Counted from the first letter of the stretch, positions 41,804 to 50,728 are shown. The stretch: 64,000 bases of DNA from CANKHJ01 sp035556495 (GCA_035556495.1 DATMEW010000166.1:45045-109044), one strand, 5' to 3'. Notes: a model not told the origin generated them from the sequence alone. Translations and numbers: made by a program.

Positions 41804-43492
41804 ATGCGCCTGCGCCCCCGCCAGAAGACCTTCGTCGAGCGCAGCGTGGCTGCGCTCGCTTCCCGCGGCAACACGCTGGGCGTGGCGCCCACCGGCGCGG
41901 GCAAGACCATCATGCTCTCGGCGGTCACCGGCGAGATGATCGGCGATGGCGCCAAGGCCTGCGTGCTGGCCCATCGCGACGAGCTGACAGCCCAGAACCG
42001 CGCCAAGTTTCAGCGCGTGGTGCCGGGCGTCGCCACATCGGTCATCGACGCCACCGAGAAGTCCTGGGGCGGCCAGGTAGCCTTCGCCATGGTGCCGACG
42101 CTGGCGCGGGCCTCGAACCTCGCCGACATGCCGCGCCTCGATCTGCTGGTCGTCGACGAGGCGCACCATGCCGTCGCCGACAGTTATCGCCGCATCATCG
42201 ACCGGGTGCGCGAGGCCAATCCAGACGCCCGCATCTTCGGGGTCACGGCGACGCCGAACCGGGGCGACCGGAAGGGCCTGCGCGACGTCTTCGACAACGT
42301 GGCCGATCAGGTGCGGCTGGGCGAGCTGATCGCCTCGGGCCACCTCGTGCCGCCGCGCACCTTCGTCATCGACGTGGGCGTGCAGGACGAACTGCGCTCG
42401 GTCCGCAAGACCATGTCGGATTTCGACATGGCGGAGGTGGCGGGCATCATGGATCGCGCGCCCGTCACCGACGAGGTGATCCGCCACTGGAAAGAGAAGG
42501 CAGGCGACCGGCAGACCGTGATGTTCTGCTCCACCGTCGCGCATGCCGAACACGTCACCGACGCCTTCAGGGCAGCTGGCGTTTCCGCCGCGCTGATCCA
42601 CGGCGATCTGGCGACCGAGACCCGCAAGGCGATCCTCGCAGACTACGCGGCGGGCGACATCCGCGTCATCGTCAACGTGGCGGTGCTGACGGAAGGCTGG
42701 GACCACCCGCCCACCTCCTGCGTCGTGCTGCTGCGCCCCAGTTCCTACAAGTCCACCATGATCCAGATGGTCGGGCGCGGCCTGCGCACCGTCGACCCCG
42801 AGGAACACCCCGGCATCGTCAAGACCGACTGCGTCGTGCTGGATTTCGGGACGTCGAGCCTGATCCACGGCACGCTGGAACAGGATGTCGATCTCGACGG
42901 CAAGACCGAGGCTGGTGACGCCCCGACGAAATCCTGCCCCGGCTGCGGCGCCGACATTCCGCTGGCTGCCACCGAATGCCCGCTCTGCGGCGAGGCGTTC
43001 CCCCGCGAGGATCTGGATGCGGGCGAAGGCGGGGACGCCGCGCCGCTCTCGGGCTTCATGATGACGGAGATCGACCTGCTGAAGCGGTCCAGCTTCGCGT
43101 GGGTCGACCTCTACGGCACCGACGATGCGCTGATGGCCACGGGCTTCGCGGCCTGGGGCGGCATCTTCTGGTTGGACGGGGTCTGGTACGCCATCGGCGG
43201 GGCAAAGGGCGAACGCCCCCACCTGTTGGGTGTCGGCGAGCGCACCGTCTGCCTCGCGCAGGCCGACGACTGGCTGAACACCCATGAGACCGACGAAAGC
43301 GCCTTCAAGACCCGCTCCTGGCTGCGCCAGCCGCCGACCGAAAAGCAGCTGCAGTACCTGCCGCCCGAGTGCCGGCACGACTTCGGCCTGACGCGCTACC
43401 GCGCCTCGGCGCTGATGACCTTCGGCTTCAACAAGCGCGCCATCCGCCAGCTGATCGACAGCGCGGCCAGCCCCGAACGGAGGGCGGCATGA
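41804..43492 (+). CDS. DEAD/DEAH-box superfamily 2 helicase with zinc ribbon
   Basis: 562 residues. Motif I APTGAGKTIML, motif II VVDEAHHAV, motif III VTATPNRGD and motif VI IQMVGRGLRTV are all present. A zinc ribbon (CPGCGADIP and CPLCGEAFP) follows the second RecA lobe at about 380-410. The C-terminal 150 residues form a separate domain. It belongs to the SSL2/RadD-like group used by phages for replication-coupled repair or recombination. It starts 14 bp after the SSB-like gene. Confidence 0.92.
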   Translation: MRLRPRQKTFVERSVAALASRGNTLGVAPTGAGKTIMLSAVTGEMIGDGAKACVLAHRDELTAQNRAKFQRVVPGVATSVIDATEKSWGGQVAFAMVPTLARASNLADMPRLDLLVVDEAHHAVADSYRRIIDRVREANPDARIFGVTATPNRGDRKGLRDVFDNVADQVRLGELIASGHLVPPRTFVIDVGVQDELRSVRKTMSDFDMAEVAGIMDRAPVTDEVIRHWKEKAGDRQTVMFCSTVAHAEHVTDAFRAAGVSAALIHGDLATETRKAILADYAAGDIRVIVNVAVLTEGWDHPPTSCVVLLRPSSYKSTMIQMVGRGLRTVDPEEHPGIVKTDCVVLDFGTSSLIHGTLEQDVDLDGKTEAGDAPTKSCPGCGADIPLAATECPLCGEAFPREDLDAGEGGDAAPLSGFMMTEIDLLKRSSFAWVDLYGTDDALMATGFAAWGGIFWLDGVWYAIGGAKGERPHLLGVGERTVCLAQADDWLNTHETDESAFKTRSWLRQPPTEKQLQYLPPECRHDFGLTRYRASALMTFGFNKRAIRQLIDSAASPERRAA

Positions 43493-43495
43493 TCC

Positions 43496-43906
43496 ATGTC
43501 CACATCCACCCCCATCACGGCCGAGGACCGGCGGCGGCTCTGGCATCCGCGTGGGACGCTTTGTGCTGTCTGCCGGCAACCCACCCGTGGTTTTGGCTGG
43601 TTCGATCCGCACCGGTCGAAGCGGCCCCGGCCATCGGTCTGGTTCTGCTCGATGCCCTGCCAGTCCTTCTGGACGCGCTTGGCGCGGGAGCGTTTCGCCA
43701 TGGTTGACCTGACCGAGGAAGAGCGCGCCGCGATCACCGCCACCATGAAGCGCGTGGCGCTGCTGATGGACGAGATTGGCTGGGCCACTCCGCTCGGCGA
43801 CCTGACCGAGGCGCAGGTGCGCGCGCTGATCGAGGAAGCCGTCGAGGGCTTCCGCGAGGCCATGTCCGACATCGCCCGGGCGCAGACGCCGGAGGTGCCG
43901 TTTTGA
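43496..43906 (+). CDS. DUF6511 family protein
   Basis: 136 residues from ATG 43496, just after the helicase stop; ATG 43489 belongs to another frame. A zinc-knuckle domain (LCAVCRQPTRGFGWFD, then FCSMPCQSFW) is followed by a helical part with MVDLTEEERAAITATMKRVA. This is the pattern of DUF6511, found in alphaproteobacterial prophages. The stop overlaps the TTG start of the nuclease gene, which suggests a joint function. Confidence 0.8.
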   Translation: MSTSTPITAEDRRRLWHPRGTLCAVCRQPTRGFGWFDPHRSKRPRPSVWFCSMPCQSFWTRLARERFAMVDLTEEERAAITATMKRVALLMDEIGWATPLGDLTEAQVRALIEEAVEGFREAMSDIARAQTPEVPF

Positions 43907-44673
43907 CCCTCGATTACAATCATCGGCCGACTTTCGCAGAGCGGGTCAACGCCGCGGTCGATCGGGCGCTCACCGTCGATCAGGCCACGCGGCCGCCCCG
44001 CGACTATCTCGGCGGCTCGCGCCTCGGCCATCCCTGCGAGCGTGCCCTGCAGTTCGAGTTCACGGCGACGCCGAAGGACGACGGCCAGGACTTCTCGGGC
44101 CAATCGCTGCGGATCTTCGCCATCGGCCACGCGCTCGAGGATCTGGCCGTCGCCTGGCTGCGCGGCGCGGGCTTCGACCTCTATACGCGAAAGGGCAACC
44201 GGCCAGATGGCGGCCAGTTCGGGTTCTCGGTCGCGGGCGGGCGCATCCGCGGTCATGTCGACGGCATCATCGCCGCGGGGCCCGAAGGTTTCGGTCTGGC
44301 CGTTCCCGCCCTCTGGGAATGCAAGACGATGAACGCGAAGAACTGGCGCGCCTGCGTCAAGGACGGCGTGACGAAGTCGAAGCCGGTCTACGCCGCCCAG
44401 ATCGCGCTCTACCAGGCCTACATGGAAACCAGCGTGCCTGGCATAATTGCCGCGCCCGCCGTGTTCACCGCGATCAACAAGGACACGGCCGAGTTGCACC
44501 ATGAGCTGGTGCCTTTCGACGCCGATCTCGCGCAGCGCATGTCCGACCGGGGCGTGCGGATCCTGCAGGCGACCGATGCGGGCGAGTTGCTTCCGCGTGT
44601 CGCCACCACGCCCGACTTCTTCGAATGCCGCTTCTGCCCGTGGTCCGAGCGCTGCTGGAGGCTTCCCGCATGA
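43903..44673 (+). CDS. RecB/Cas4-type PD-(D/E)XK exonuclease
   Basis: 256 residues from a TTG start overlapping the preceding stop. Nuclease motifs: IFAIGHALEDLAVAWL with the histidine, GRIRGHVDGIIAAG with the catalytic aspartate, and ALWECKTMNAKNW with the E-x-K pair. The C-terminal FFECRFCPWSERCW carries the cysteines of an iron-sulphur cluster, as in Cas4 and AddB-type nucleases. Phage homologues degrade DNA ends for recombination. No other CRISPR gene is near, so it is not a Cas operon. The stop overlaps the primase start. Confidence 0.88.
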   Translation: MTLDYNHRPTFAERVNAAVDRALTVDQATRPPRDYLGGSRLGHPCERALQFEFTATPKDDGQDFSGQSLRIFAIGHALEDLAVAWLRGAGFDLYTRKGNRPDGGQFGFSVAGGRIRGHVDGIIAAGPEGFGLAVPALWECKTMNAKNWRACVKDGVTKSKPVYAAQIALYQAYMETSVPGIIAAPAVFTAINKDTAELHHELVPFDADLAQRMSDRGVRILQATDAGELLPRVATTPDFFECRFCPWSERCWRLPA

Positions 44674-46991
44674 GCGACGACGGCATCCTGCATTTCAACC
44701 CGTGGATGGACTTCAACGACGGGCCGCCGTCCGAGAACCCCTTCGGCTGCGACCCCGACCCCGAGCAGATCGCCGTCTTTCTCGACACTGTGTTCAGCTG
44801 GTGCGAGGGGCTGATCCCGCTGCGCGGGCTCAATGACAAGGGTCAGGGCCGGGACGGCAAGCCGCACAACATCTGGATCCCGGCCGACCACACCGCGCCG
44901 GGGAAATTCGCGACCTTCGCCGCGTGGGCGAACCGGGAGGGCGCCGCCGTCTATGTCATCCCCGGCACGGTCGAGGAGCAGGGTCAGGCCCGCGCCGCCG
45001 ATGTGCTGCAGATGCAGGCCATCGTGGTGGATCTCGACGCGGGCGACATCCCGGCCAAGCTTGACCACGTCACCCGCCACCTCGGCCCGCCCACGCTCAT
45101 CATCGAAAGTGGCGGGCGCACGCCCGAGGGCGCCGCGAAGCTCCATGTCTGGTGGAAACTGACCGAACCGGCCGAGGGCGAGGATCTGGTCACCCTCTGC
45201 CGCTTGCGCGGCGAGATCGCCGTGAAGGTCGGAGGAGACACCCATTTCCGCTCGGCGCACCAGCCGATCCGGGTGCCCGGCACGGTCTATCACAAGCACG
45301 GTCACCAGCGCCTCGTGCAGATCCGCGAACATCGCGACGTCGAGGTGGACCTTGCGGACTTCGCCGAAAAGGTCGCCGAGATGCCCCCGCTGCCCGGCGT
45401 GGGTTTTTCCACCGACCTCACAGCACCGGTGTCGAAACCCGGCATCGACGCGGTTCTCACCACACCGGTGCGGGAGGGCGCGGTCGACGACTGGTCCCGG
45501 TTCCAGGGGGCCAGCGCCGCCATCGGCCATTACGTACGCCTCGTCCACGAGGGCCGCCTCGATCCCTTCGCGGGCTGGGAGGCGATCTGCGGCTACAACG
45601 CCGCCATGCTGCGCCCGTCCTGGCCGCTCGATCGGCTGATGGTCGAGTCCGAACGCCTCTGGCAGCTGCATGTGAAGCGCAACGGCCCTCCGCTCCTGCG
45701 CGCGGCCCACGTCGATGCCCCGGCCAGCCCGCTGCCGACCTTCAGCCTTGGAGCGCTCCTCGACGACATGAGCCCGATGCCCGCGGACATCATCGCACCG
45801 CGCGTGCTGACGCCGGGCGGGCTCCTGGTGCTGGGCGGCGCGCCCAAGGTCGGCAAGAGCGACTTCCTGATCTCCTGGCTCGTCCACATGGCGGCAGGCG
45901 TGCCGTTCCTCGGCTTCACGCCGCCCAGGTCGCTGCGCGTGTTCTACCTTCAGGCGGAGATCCAGTATCACTACCTGCGCGAGCGCATGCAGCAGATCGT
46001 GCTGCCCGCCGCCGTCATCGCAGCCGCGCGCGACACCTTCATCGCCACCCCGAAACTGAAGCTGCTGCTCGACGCGGAGGGCGTCGCTCGTGTGGCCGAG
46101 GCGATCCGGGCCGCACTCCCCGACGCGTCGCCCGACATCATCGTCATCGACCCGATCCGCAACCTCTTCGATGGCGGCCCCGAGGGCGGTGGCGAGAACG
46201 ACAACACCGCCATGATGTTCTTCCTGAAGGACCGGGTGGAGCTTCTCCGCGAGGCGGTCAATCCGGACGCGGGCGTCATCCTCGCCCACCACACCCGAAA
46301 GGCCAGCAAGCACCAGGTCAAGGACGATCCCTTCCTCGCGCTCTCCGGCGCCAGCGCGCTGCGCGGCTTCTACACCTCCGGGCTGCTCATGCACCGGCCC
46401 GACGAGGACAGCAGTGTCCGCAGGCTGGAGATCGAACTGCGGAACGGCCCCGCGCTGCCGGGCAAGCTGATCGACAAGGTGAAGGGCGAGTGGGTCGAGC
46501 TGAACCCGCTGAACGAGCGCCTGGTGCGCAAGGAGGTCGGCGCCAGGCTCGATGCCGAGCGGCTGCGCAAGCACGATGTCATCCTCGGCATGCTGCTTGA
46601 TGAGGCGGCGAGCGAGCGCCTCTACACCGCCATGCAGTTCGCCGAGACCTTCGAGAACCGGGGCGGTCTGGGCAGCAAGCACACGATCCGTGAGCGCGTC
46701 AGCGTGCTGGCCACCAAGGGCTTCGTGAAGTTCCTGCGCGACCCCTCGGGGTTCGGCTTCCCCGTCACCCGGTCGCGGTTCGGCTACCTCTGCGTCGAGG
46801 GCATGCAGTTCGGCGCGCCCGTCGATCATGTCGATCCGGCCACCGGCGAGGTCACCATAACCGCCCGTCCGGTCCTGCCGAGTCACTTCAAGTGTCCCCA
46901 ATCCGGGCTCTGCCTCCAGGTCGAAAACCCCACTGTCTGGGTCTACCCGGAGAGACTCGAAGACGACCTAACTCATATGAGTGAGGCCTGA
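44670..46991 (+). CDS. Primase-helicase fusion (archaeo-eukaryotic-type primase plus RecA-like helicase)
   Basis: 773 residues from ATG 44670, overlapping the nuclease stop. The N-terminal about 220 residues resemble a RepB/AEP-type primase: QAIVVDLDAGDIPAKL supplies the acidic metal ligands, and QPIRVPGTVYHKHG the histidine-containing motif. The C-terminal ATPase has Walker A LGGAPKVGKSDFLISW (about residue 390) and Walker B DIIVIDPIRNLF, followed by HHTRKASK. The last 100 residues contain a winged helix. It should prime and unwind at the element's origin, possibly the repeat cluster immediately downstream. Confidence 0.85.
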   Translation: MSDDGILHFNPWMDFNDGPPSENPFGCDPDPEQIAVFLDTVFSWCEGLIPLRGLNDKGQGRDGKPHNIWIPADHTAPGKFATFAAWANREGAAVYVIPGTVEEQGQARAADVLQMQAIVVDLDAGDIPAKLDHVTRHLGPPTLIIESGGRTPEGAAKLHVWWKLTEPAEGEDLVTLCRLRGEIAVKVGGDTHFRSAHQPIRVPGTVYHKHGHQRLVQIREHRDVEVDLADFAEKVAEMPPLPGVGFSTDLTAPVSKPGIDAVLTTPVREGAVDDWSRFQGASAAIGHYVRLVHEGRLDPFAGWEAICGYNAAMLRPSWPLDRLMVESERLWQLHVKRNGPPLLRAAHVDAPASPLPTFSLGALLDDMSPMPADIIAPRVLTPGGLLVLGGAPKVGKSDFLISWLVHMAAGVPFLGFTPPRSLRVFYLQAEIQYHYLRERMQQIVLPAAVIAAARDTFIATPKLKLLLDAEGVARVAEAIRAALPDASPDIIVIDPIRNLFDGGPEGGGENDNTAMMFFLKDRVELLREAVNPDAGVILAHHTRKASKHQVKDDPFLALSGASALRGFYTSGLLMHRPDEDSSVRRLEIELRNGPALPGKLIDKVKGEWVELNPLNERLVRKEVGARLDAERLRKHDVILGMLLDEAASERLYTAMQFAETFENRGGLGSKHTIRERVSVLATKGFVKFLRDPSGFGFPVTRSRFGYLCVEGMQFGAPVDHVDPATGEVTITARPVLPSHFKCPQSGLCLQVENPTVWVYPERLEDDLTHMSEA

Positions 46992-47200
46992 CTCATATGA
47001 CAGCGCCAACAGTGCACTCAACGAAATCAACGGGTTACGGGCAAATAAGAGTTAGGTCCCTAACTCATACCCGAAGACTTCGTGAGGTCTTATTCCGTAA
47101 TGATTTCAGTCACTTGTCCTCCCCGGAACAGTTAGGTGTCAAACCCCCATACTACGTATGGGAGGGCCACCCCACAGGGTTGGCCACTCCTCCCATACGT
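46967..47200. repeat. Repeat and hairpin cluster after the primase gene (possible origin)
   Basis: CCTAACTCATA occurs at 46967-46977 and 47059-47069, with a variant CCTGACTCATA at 46987-46997. ACTCATATGAGT (46971-46982) and AGTTAGG-TC-CCTAACT (47050-47065) are palindromes. A long imperfect hairpin spans 47154-47200 (12-bp stem ACGTATGGGAGG/CCTCCCATACGT, a 3-nt bulge, then GGCCA/TGGCC). No credible gene covers it. Directly downstream of a primase-helicase, this is a good candidate for a replication origin; a regulatory region for the resolvase operon is the alternative. Confidence 0.6.
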
Positions 47201-47331
47201 CCGGGTCAGCCGCGCGCGCCGCCGTGACGCTCCCTTGTGCTTCCCGATCCGACGACGGCGGCCCCGTACCGCCAAGCACCAGACCGCCGTCGTCTTCCAC
47301 CACCACAGGCCACCGGCAAAGGAGACCCATC

Positions 47332-47871
47332 ATGGCTCAGCCGACTCTTATCCCGAATTCCGACGGCGCAAGGTTTGAATCGCTGCCGCTCGACGCCCCC
47401 CGCAACCGCTGCATCCTTGCGCTCGACCTCGGCACTTCGACGGGCTGGGCGATCCGCGGCTACGACGATCTGATCACCAGCGGCACCGTCTCGCTGCGCC
47501 CGGGCCGCTTTGATGGCGGCGGCATGCGCTACCTGCGCTTCACCAACTGGCTGACCGAGATCGACCGGCTCTCCGGACCCATTGCTGCAATCTGGTTCGA
47601 GGAGGTCCGCCGCCACGCGGGCACCGACGCGAGCCACATCTACGGCGGGCTCATGGCGACGCTGACCGCATGGGCCGAGTTGCGCGGTGTGCCCTACGAA
47701 GGCGTCCCGGTGGGCACCATCAAGCGCCACGCCGCCGGCAAGGGCAACGCCGACAAGGCCGCCATGGTCGCCGCCGTCCGCGCCCGCGGCTTCCACCCGG
47801 CCGACGACAACGAGGCCGATGCCATCGCCATCCTGCTCTGGGCGATCGAGACGAACGGGGGTGTCGCATGA
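47332..47871 (+). CDS. RuvC-like Holliday junction resolvase
   Basis: 179 residues from ATG 47332 with AAAGGAGA upstream. RNase H-like fold with the four acidic residues: LALDLGTSTGWAI, IWFEEVRRH and ADDNEADAIAILLWA; the spacing agrees with phage RuvC/Rap-type resolvases. It would cut branched DNA before packaging. It is followed by two overlapping small genes. Confidence 0.88.
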   Translation: MAQPTLIPNSDGARFESLPLDAPRNRCILALDLGTSTGWAIRGYDDLITSGTVSLRPGRFDGGGMRYLRFTNWLTEIDRLSGPIAAIWFEEVRRHAGTDASHIYGGLMATLTAWAELRGVPYEGVPVGTIKRHAAGKGNADKAAMVAAVRARGFHPADDNEADAIAILLWAIETNGGVA

Positions 47872-48068
47872 GATGGCATCCCCACGGGTACGGCGGCCGA
47901 CGCCGAGACCCCGAGCAGGTCAAGCGCGAGGGTTGGCAGGAACAGGGCGTCCTCGCGGTCTCCGCCGATGACGACCGCCTCACCTGGCCCGAGCGCGAAC
48001 TGGTGCGCCAGCTCGGCGAGCGGCTCTACGGCTCGCGCCCAATGGGTCGGGAGGCGCGTCATGGCTGA
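47868..48068 (+). CDS. Small hypothetical protein after the resolvase
   Basis: 66 residues; the start overlaps the resolvase stop (ATGA) and the stop lies inside the next gene. Basic and probably partly disordered (RWHPHGYGGRRRDPEQVKRE), with a short helix LTWPERELVRQLGERL. No family assigned. Confidence 0.6.
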   Translation: MRWHPHGYGGRRRDPEQVKREGWQEQGVLAVSADDDRLTWPERELVRQLGERLYGSRPMGREARHG

Positions 48069-48441
48069 TCGCGAATGGACCGCCGAGTGTGTCGCCGAAC
48101 ATTTCGAGGAGGCGTTCCGCACGTTGCGCAAGCTGCCGCCGGTCAAGGCGCAGGGCTATTTCAACACCTGGCCCGACATCGTGCGGACCAGCCGCGAGAT
48201 TGCTTTCATGCAGCCCGAGCCCATGCGGATACGTCCGTCAGCAGCAGCAATCACTCGGCTCGAGCAGACCTTCGATTGGGTGCTCTGGATCGAAGAGGAC
48301 GAACGCAAATTGGTCTGGACCCGTGCAGCGCGCGTGCCCTGGAAGCTGATCAGCCACGACCATGGCTGCGATCGCACTACGGCGTGGCGACGTTGGCAGC
48401 TAGCTCTCACCAAGATTGCCTCTCGGCTCAATGCGCAGTGA
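48061..48441 (+). CDS. DUF6362 family protein
   Basis: 126 residues overlapping the previous gene by 8 bp. It shows the DUF6362 signature: MADREWTAECVAEHFEEAFR, LPPVKAQGYFNTWPDI and a C-terminal helix-turn-helix ISHDHGCDRTTAWRRWQLAL. Such proteins precede packaging genes in alphaproteobacterial phages and probably bind DNA, perhaps as late regulators. A palindrome and hairpin follow. Confidence 0.82.
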   Translation: MADREWTAECVAEHFEEAFRTLRKLPPVKAQGYFNTWPDIVRTSREIAFMQPEPMRIRPSAAAITRLEQTFDWVLWIEEDERKLVWTRAARVPWKLISHDHGCDRTTAWRRWQLALTKIASRLNAQ

Positions 48442-48448
48442 CTCCAAT

Positions 48449-48460
48449 GTGTTGCAACAC
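48449..48460. promoter_or_regulatory. Perfect 12-bp palindrome GTGTTGCAACAC
   Basis: The palindrome lies eight bases after the DUF6362 stop; a second TGCAACA follows at 48468. It is a possible operator for the late genes. Confidence 0.45.
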
Positions 48461-48520
48461 TTTTGTATGCAACAAACCGGGGCAAATCAGGTATGGTTCT
48501 GGGTAAGCTCGACAGAGTAG

Positions 48521-48551
48521 CGCCCGCGACGGATCATCCCCATCGCGGGCG
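48521..48551 (+). terminator. Strong GC hairpin between DUF6362 and HNH genes
   Basis: CGCCCGCGA (48521-48529) pairs with TCGCGGGCG (48543-48551). Only TTC follows, so it is a weak intrinsic terminator or an RNA processing structure separating early and late operons. Confidence 0.5.
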
Positions 48552-48603
48552 TTCTCGTTTCCGGCGTCACCATCGTCGTCACCAGCACCTTGAGATTAAC
48601 CCC

Positions 48604-48948
48604 ATGCCCGTCCGTCCACCGCTCCATCGCCCGGTTGGTCGGCGCGAGAAGCGTGAGCGCGATCGTGACTATGATCGCAACCGTGATCCGGTTGCCCGCG
48701 CGCTCTATCGCTCGAAGCGATGGCAGACGGAACGCGCGGCCTTTCTGCACGACCATCCGCTGTGCGCGGAATGCGAGCGCGATCGTGTGATCCGCCCTGC
48801 AAACGTCGTCGACCACATCGATCCGCATCGCGGTGACGAGGCGGCGTTCTGGGACAGGAGCCGCTGGCAGGCGCTGTGTGCGTCGTGCCATGGCCGCAAG
48901 ACGGCCGGCAGCGACGGCGGCTTCGGCAATGCGCGGCGCTGCTCCTAG
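48604..48948 (+). CDS. HNH endonuclease (phage packaging type)
   Basis: 114 residues. The HNH core is present: LCAECERDRVI, VVDHIDPHRGDE with the catalytic His-Ile-Asp, and LCASCHGRKTAGSDGGF with the second cysteine pair and the closing histidine/asparagine region. The N-terminus is basic. HNH nucleases of this type sit upstream of terminase genes in HK97-like phages and assist DNA cleavage during packaging. In this element a ParB-methyltransferase and several small genes separate the two. Confidence 0.88.
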   Translation: MPVRPPLHRPVGRREKRERDRDYDRNRDPVARALYRSKRWQTERAAFLHDHPLCAECERDRVIRPANVVDHIDPHRGDEAAFWDRSRWQALCASCHGRKTAGSDGGFGNARRCS

Positions 48949-49075
48949 GCCCCCCGGGGAGGTCAAATCTCTGGAGAGTTCGACCCCAGGACCGCGCGCC
49001 ACCAAACGCGCATCCGTGGCCAAAATGGCGATGGGGGGTGCATGACTAAGATATTGATTTTATTGGATGCAGACA

Positions 49076-50455
49076 ATGGCAATCGCTGAAACTGCGCACA
49101 TCGGTGCCGACGACCACGCACGCCAACTTTCGGTCGAATACCGACCGCTCGATGCGCTGGTGCCCTATGCCCGCAACGCTCGCACGCATTCGGATGCGCA
49201 GGTTGCCGAGATCGCCGGTTCGATCCGCGCGTTCGGTTTCACCAATCCAGTGCTGATTGCCGAGGACGGCACGCTGATCGCCGGTCACGGCAGGGTGCTG
49301 GCGGCGCGCAAGCTCGGCATGGAAACCGTGCCGACCATCGTGCTGTCGGGTCTTTCGGCAACCCAGCGCCGGGCGCTGGTCCTCGCCGACAACCGCATCG
49401 CCATGAATGCCGGCTGGGACGAGGAATTGCTCGGGCTCGAACTGTCCGACCTGCAGGAGGCGGGCTTTGATCTCGGACTCACGGGCTTCGGTGACGACGA
49501 GCTGCAGAACCTGCTTTACGGCGACCGCGACGAACAGGACGGCCTGACTGAAGACGACGCCATTCCGGAGGTGCCGGTAACGCCGGTCACGCGGCGCGGC
49601 GATCTGTGGCTGCTGGGTGATCACCGGCTGCTCTGTGGCGACTCCACCGATGGCGCCGAAGTTACCAGGCTCATGAACGGCGAGCGGGCGGCGCTGTTTG
49701 CCACCGACCCGCCCTATCTCGTTGACTATGACGGCACCAACCATCCGACGAAGAAGACCGCTTCGGCTCGGGCAAAGAAGATCGCCAACAAGGACTGGGG
49801 CGAGGACTACATCGAGCAGCCGCACTGGGATGATTCCAGCCAGGGTCCGCAGTTCTACGAGGCCTTCTGCAAGACGGCGATCGAGCATGCCATTGCCGAG
49901 GATGTCGCCTGGTACTGTTGGCATGCCTCGCGCCGCCAGCGCATGGTGGAAACCGTCTGGGATCAGTTCGATGTGCTGCATCACCAGCAGATCATCTGGG
50001 CCAAGTCGCGCCCGGTGCTGACGCGCTCGGTGATGCTGTGGGCGCATGAGCCGTGCCTGTTCGGCTGGCGCCGGGGCAGGAAGCCCCGCATCAACCGCGA
50101 GGGCTTTGACAGCTGGCCGACCACGGTGTGGAACATTCCGTCCTCGGAGATCGAAACCCGCGAGCATCCGACTTCGAAGCCGGTCAAGGTGTTCACGCTG
50201 CCGATGCAGCTGCACACCCGTCCGGGCGACATCTGCTACGAGCCGTTCTCGGGCTCCGGCTCGCAGCTGATTGCCGGTGAGAAGACCGGCCGCAAGGTTT
50301 ACGGTCTCGAATTGTCGGAGGCCTTCTGTGACGTGGTCATCCGGCGCTGGCAGGCCTTCACCGGCAAGGCGGCAACGCGGGAGGGCGACGGCCGCAGCTT
50401 CGACGAGATCGCCGCCGAGCGCGTGCCCGGTACCGGGGATGCCGCAGCGGCATGA
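49076..50455 (+). CDS. ParB-domain DNA methyltransferase (beta-class adenine/cytosine N-MTase)
   Basis: 459 residues from ATG 49076; ATG 49067 is also in frame. Residues 15-110 form a ParB N-terminal domain (VPYARNARTHSDAQVAEIAG, then LIAGHGRVLAARKLG). The methyltransferase has the catalytic motif TDPPYLVDYDG before the SAM motif YEPFSGSGSQLIA, an order typical of the beta class. Such phage enzymes modify the phage genome against host restriction. No cognate nuclease is adjacent, but the Type I system lies 16 kb to the left. The stop overlaps the next start. Confidence 0.9.
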   Translation: MAIAETAHIGADDHARQLSVEYRPLDALVPYARNARTHSDAQVAEIAGSIRAFGFTNPVLIAEDGTLIAGHGRVLAARKLGMETVPTIVLSGLSATQRRALVLADNRIAMNAGWDEELLGLELSDLQEAGFDLGLTGFGDDELQNLLYGDRDEQDGLTEDDAIPEVPVTPVTRRGDLWLLGDHRLLCGDSTDGAEVTRLMNGERAALFATDPPYLVDYDGTNHPTKKTASARAKKIANKDWGEDYIEQPHWDDSSQGPQFYEAFCKTAIEHAIAEDVAWYCWHASRRQRMVETVWDQFDVLHHQQIIWAKSRPVLTRSVMLWAHEPCLFGWRRGRKPRINREGFDSWPTTVWNIPSSEIETREHPTSKPVKVFTLPMQLHTRPGDICYEPFSGSGSQLIAGEKTGRKVYGLELSEAFCDVVIRRWQAFTGKAATREGDGRSFDEIAAERVPGTGDAAAA

Positions 50456-50709
50456 AACAGTCGCGCACCATGTCGCTGGTGGAATCGCTCACCAATGTTG
50501 CCGTCGGCTATGGGATTGCGGTGATCGCGCAGATCCTGGTGTTTCCGCTGTTCGGATTGTCGACCACGCTGGCCAACAACATGGCCATGGGTGCCATCTT
50601 CACCGTGGTGTCGATCGCGCGCAGCTTTACATTGCGGCGGGTGTTCGAGGCCATCCGGATGCGGAGCGCCAACGAGGCAACCGCCGCCCCATCGGGGCGA
50701 CGGCCGTGA
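50452..50709 (+). CDS. DUF7220 small membrane protein
   Basis: 85 residues overlapping the methyltransferase stop by four bases. Two hydrophobic segments (VAVGYGIAVIAQILVFPLFG and NMAMGAIFTVVSIARSF) and a basic C-terminus are the DUF7220 layout known from alphaproteobacterial phages. It probably lies in the inner membrane; a role in exclusion or lysis timing is possible but unproven. Confidence 0.75.
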   Translation: MKQSRTMSLVESLTNVAVGYGIAVIAQILVFPLFGLSTTLANNMAMGAIFTVVSIARSFTLRRVFEAIRMRSANEATAAPSGRRP

Positions 50710-50728
50710 CAGGATGAGAGCTGCGGCG

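Noticed and set aside
41642..43612. 656-codon frame antisense to the helicase
   Set aside because: Shadow frame; the helicase on the plus strand has all superfamily 2 motifs.
43369..43707. 112-codon frame overlapping the helicase end and the DUF6511 gene
   Set aside because: Lies in another frame over the zinc-knuckle gene; the hydrophobic stretch is a by-product of the GC-rich sequence.
43903..44673. Cas4-like nuclease as part of a CRISPR system
   Set aside because: No repeats, no cas1/cas2 and no effector genes; the context is a phage recombination operon.
44418..46901. 827-codon open frame antisense to the primase-helicase
   Set aside because: It is a shadow of the GC-rich third codon positions of the plus-strand gene; composition is Arg/Gly/Asp/His-rich with no motif, and the plus-strand gene has Walker motifs and coupled neighbours.
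46997..47227. 76-codon frame in the repeat region after the primase
   Set aside because: The frame is made largely of the repeats and hairpin; no ribosome site and unusual composition.
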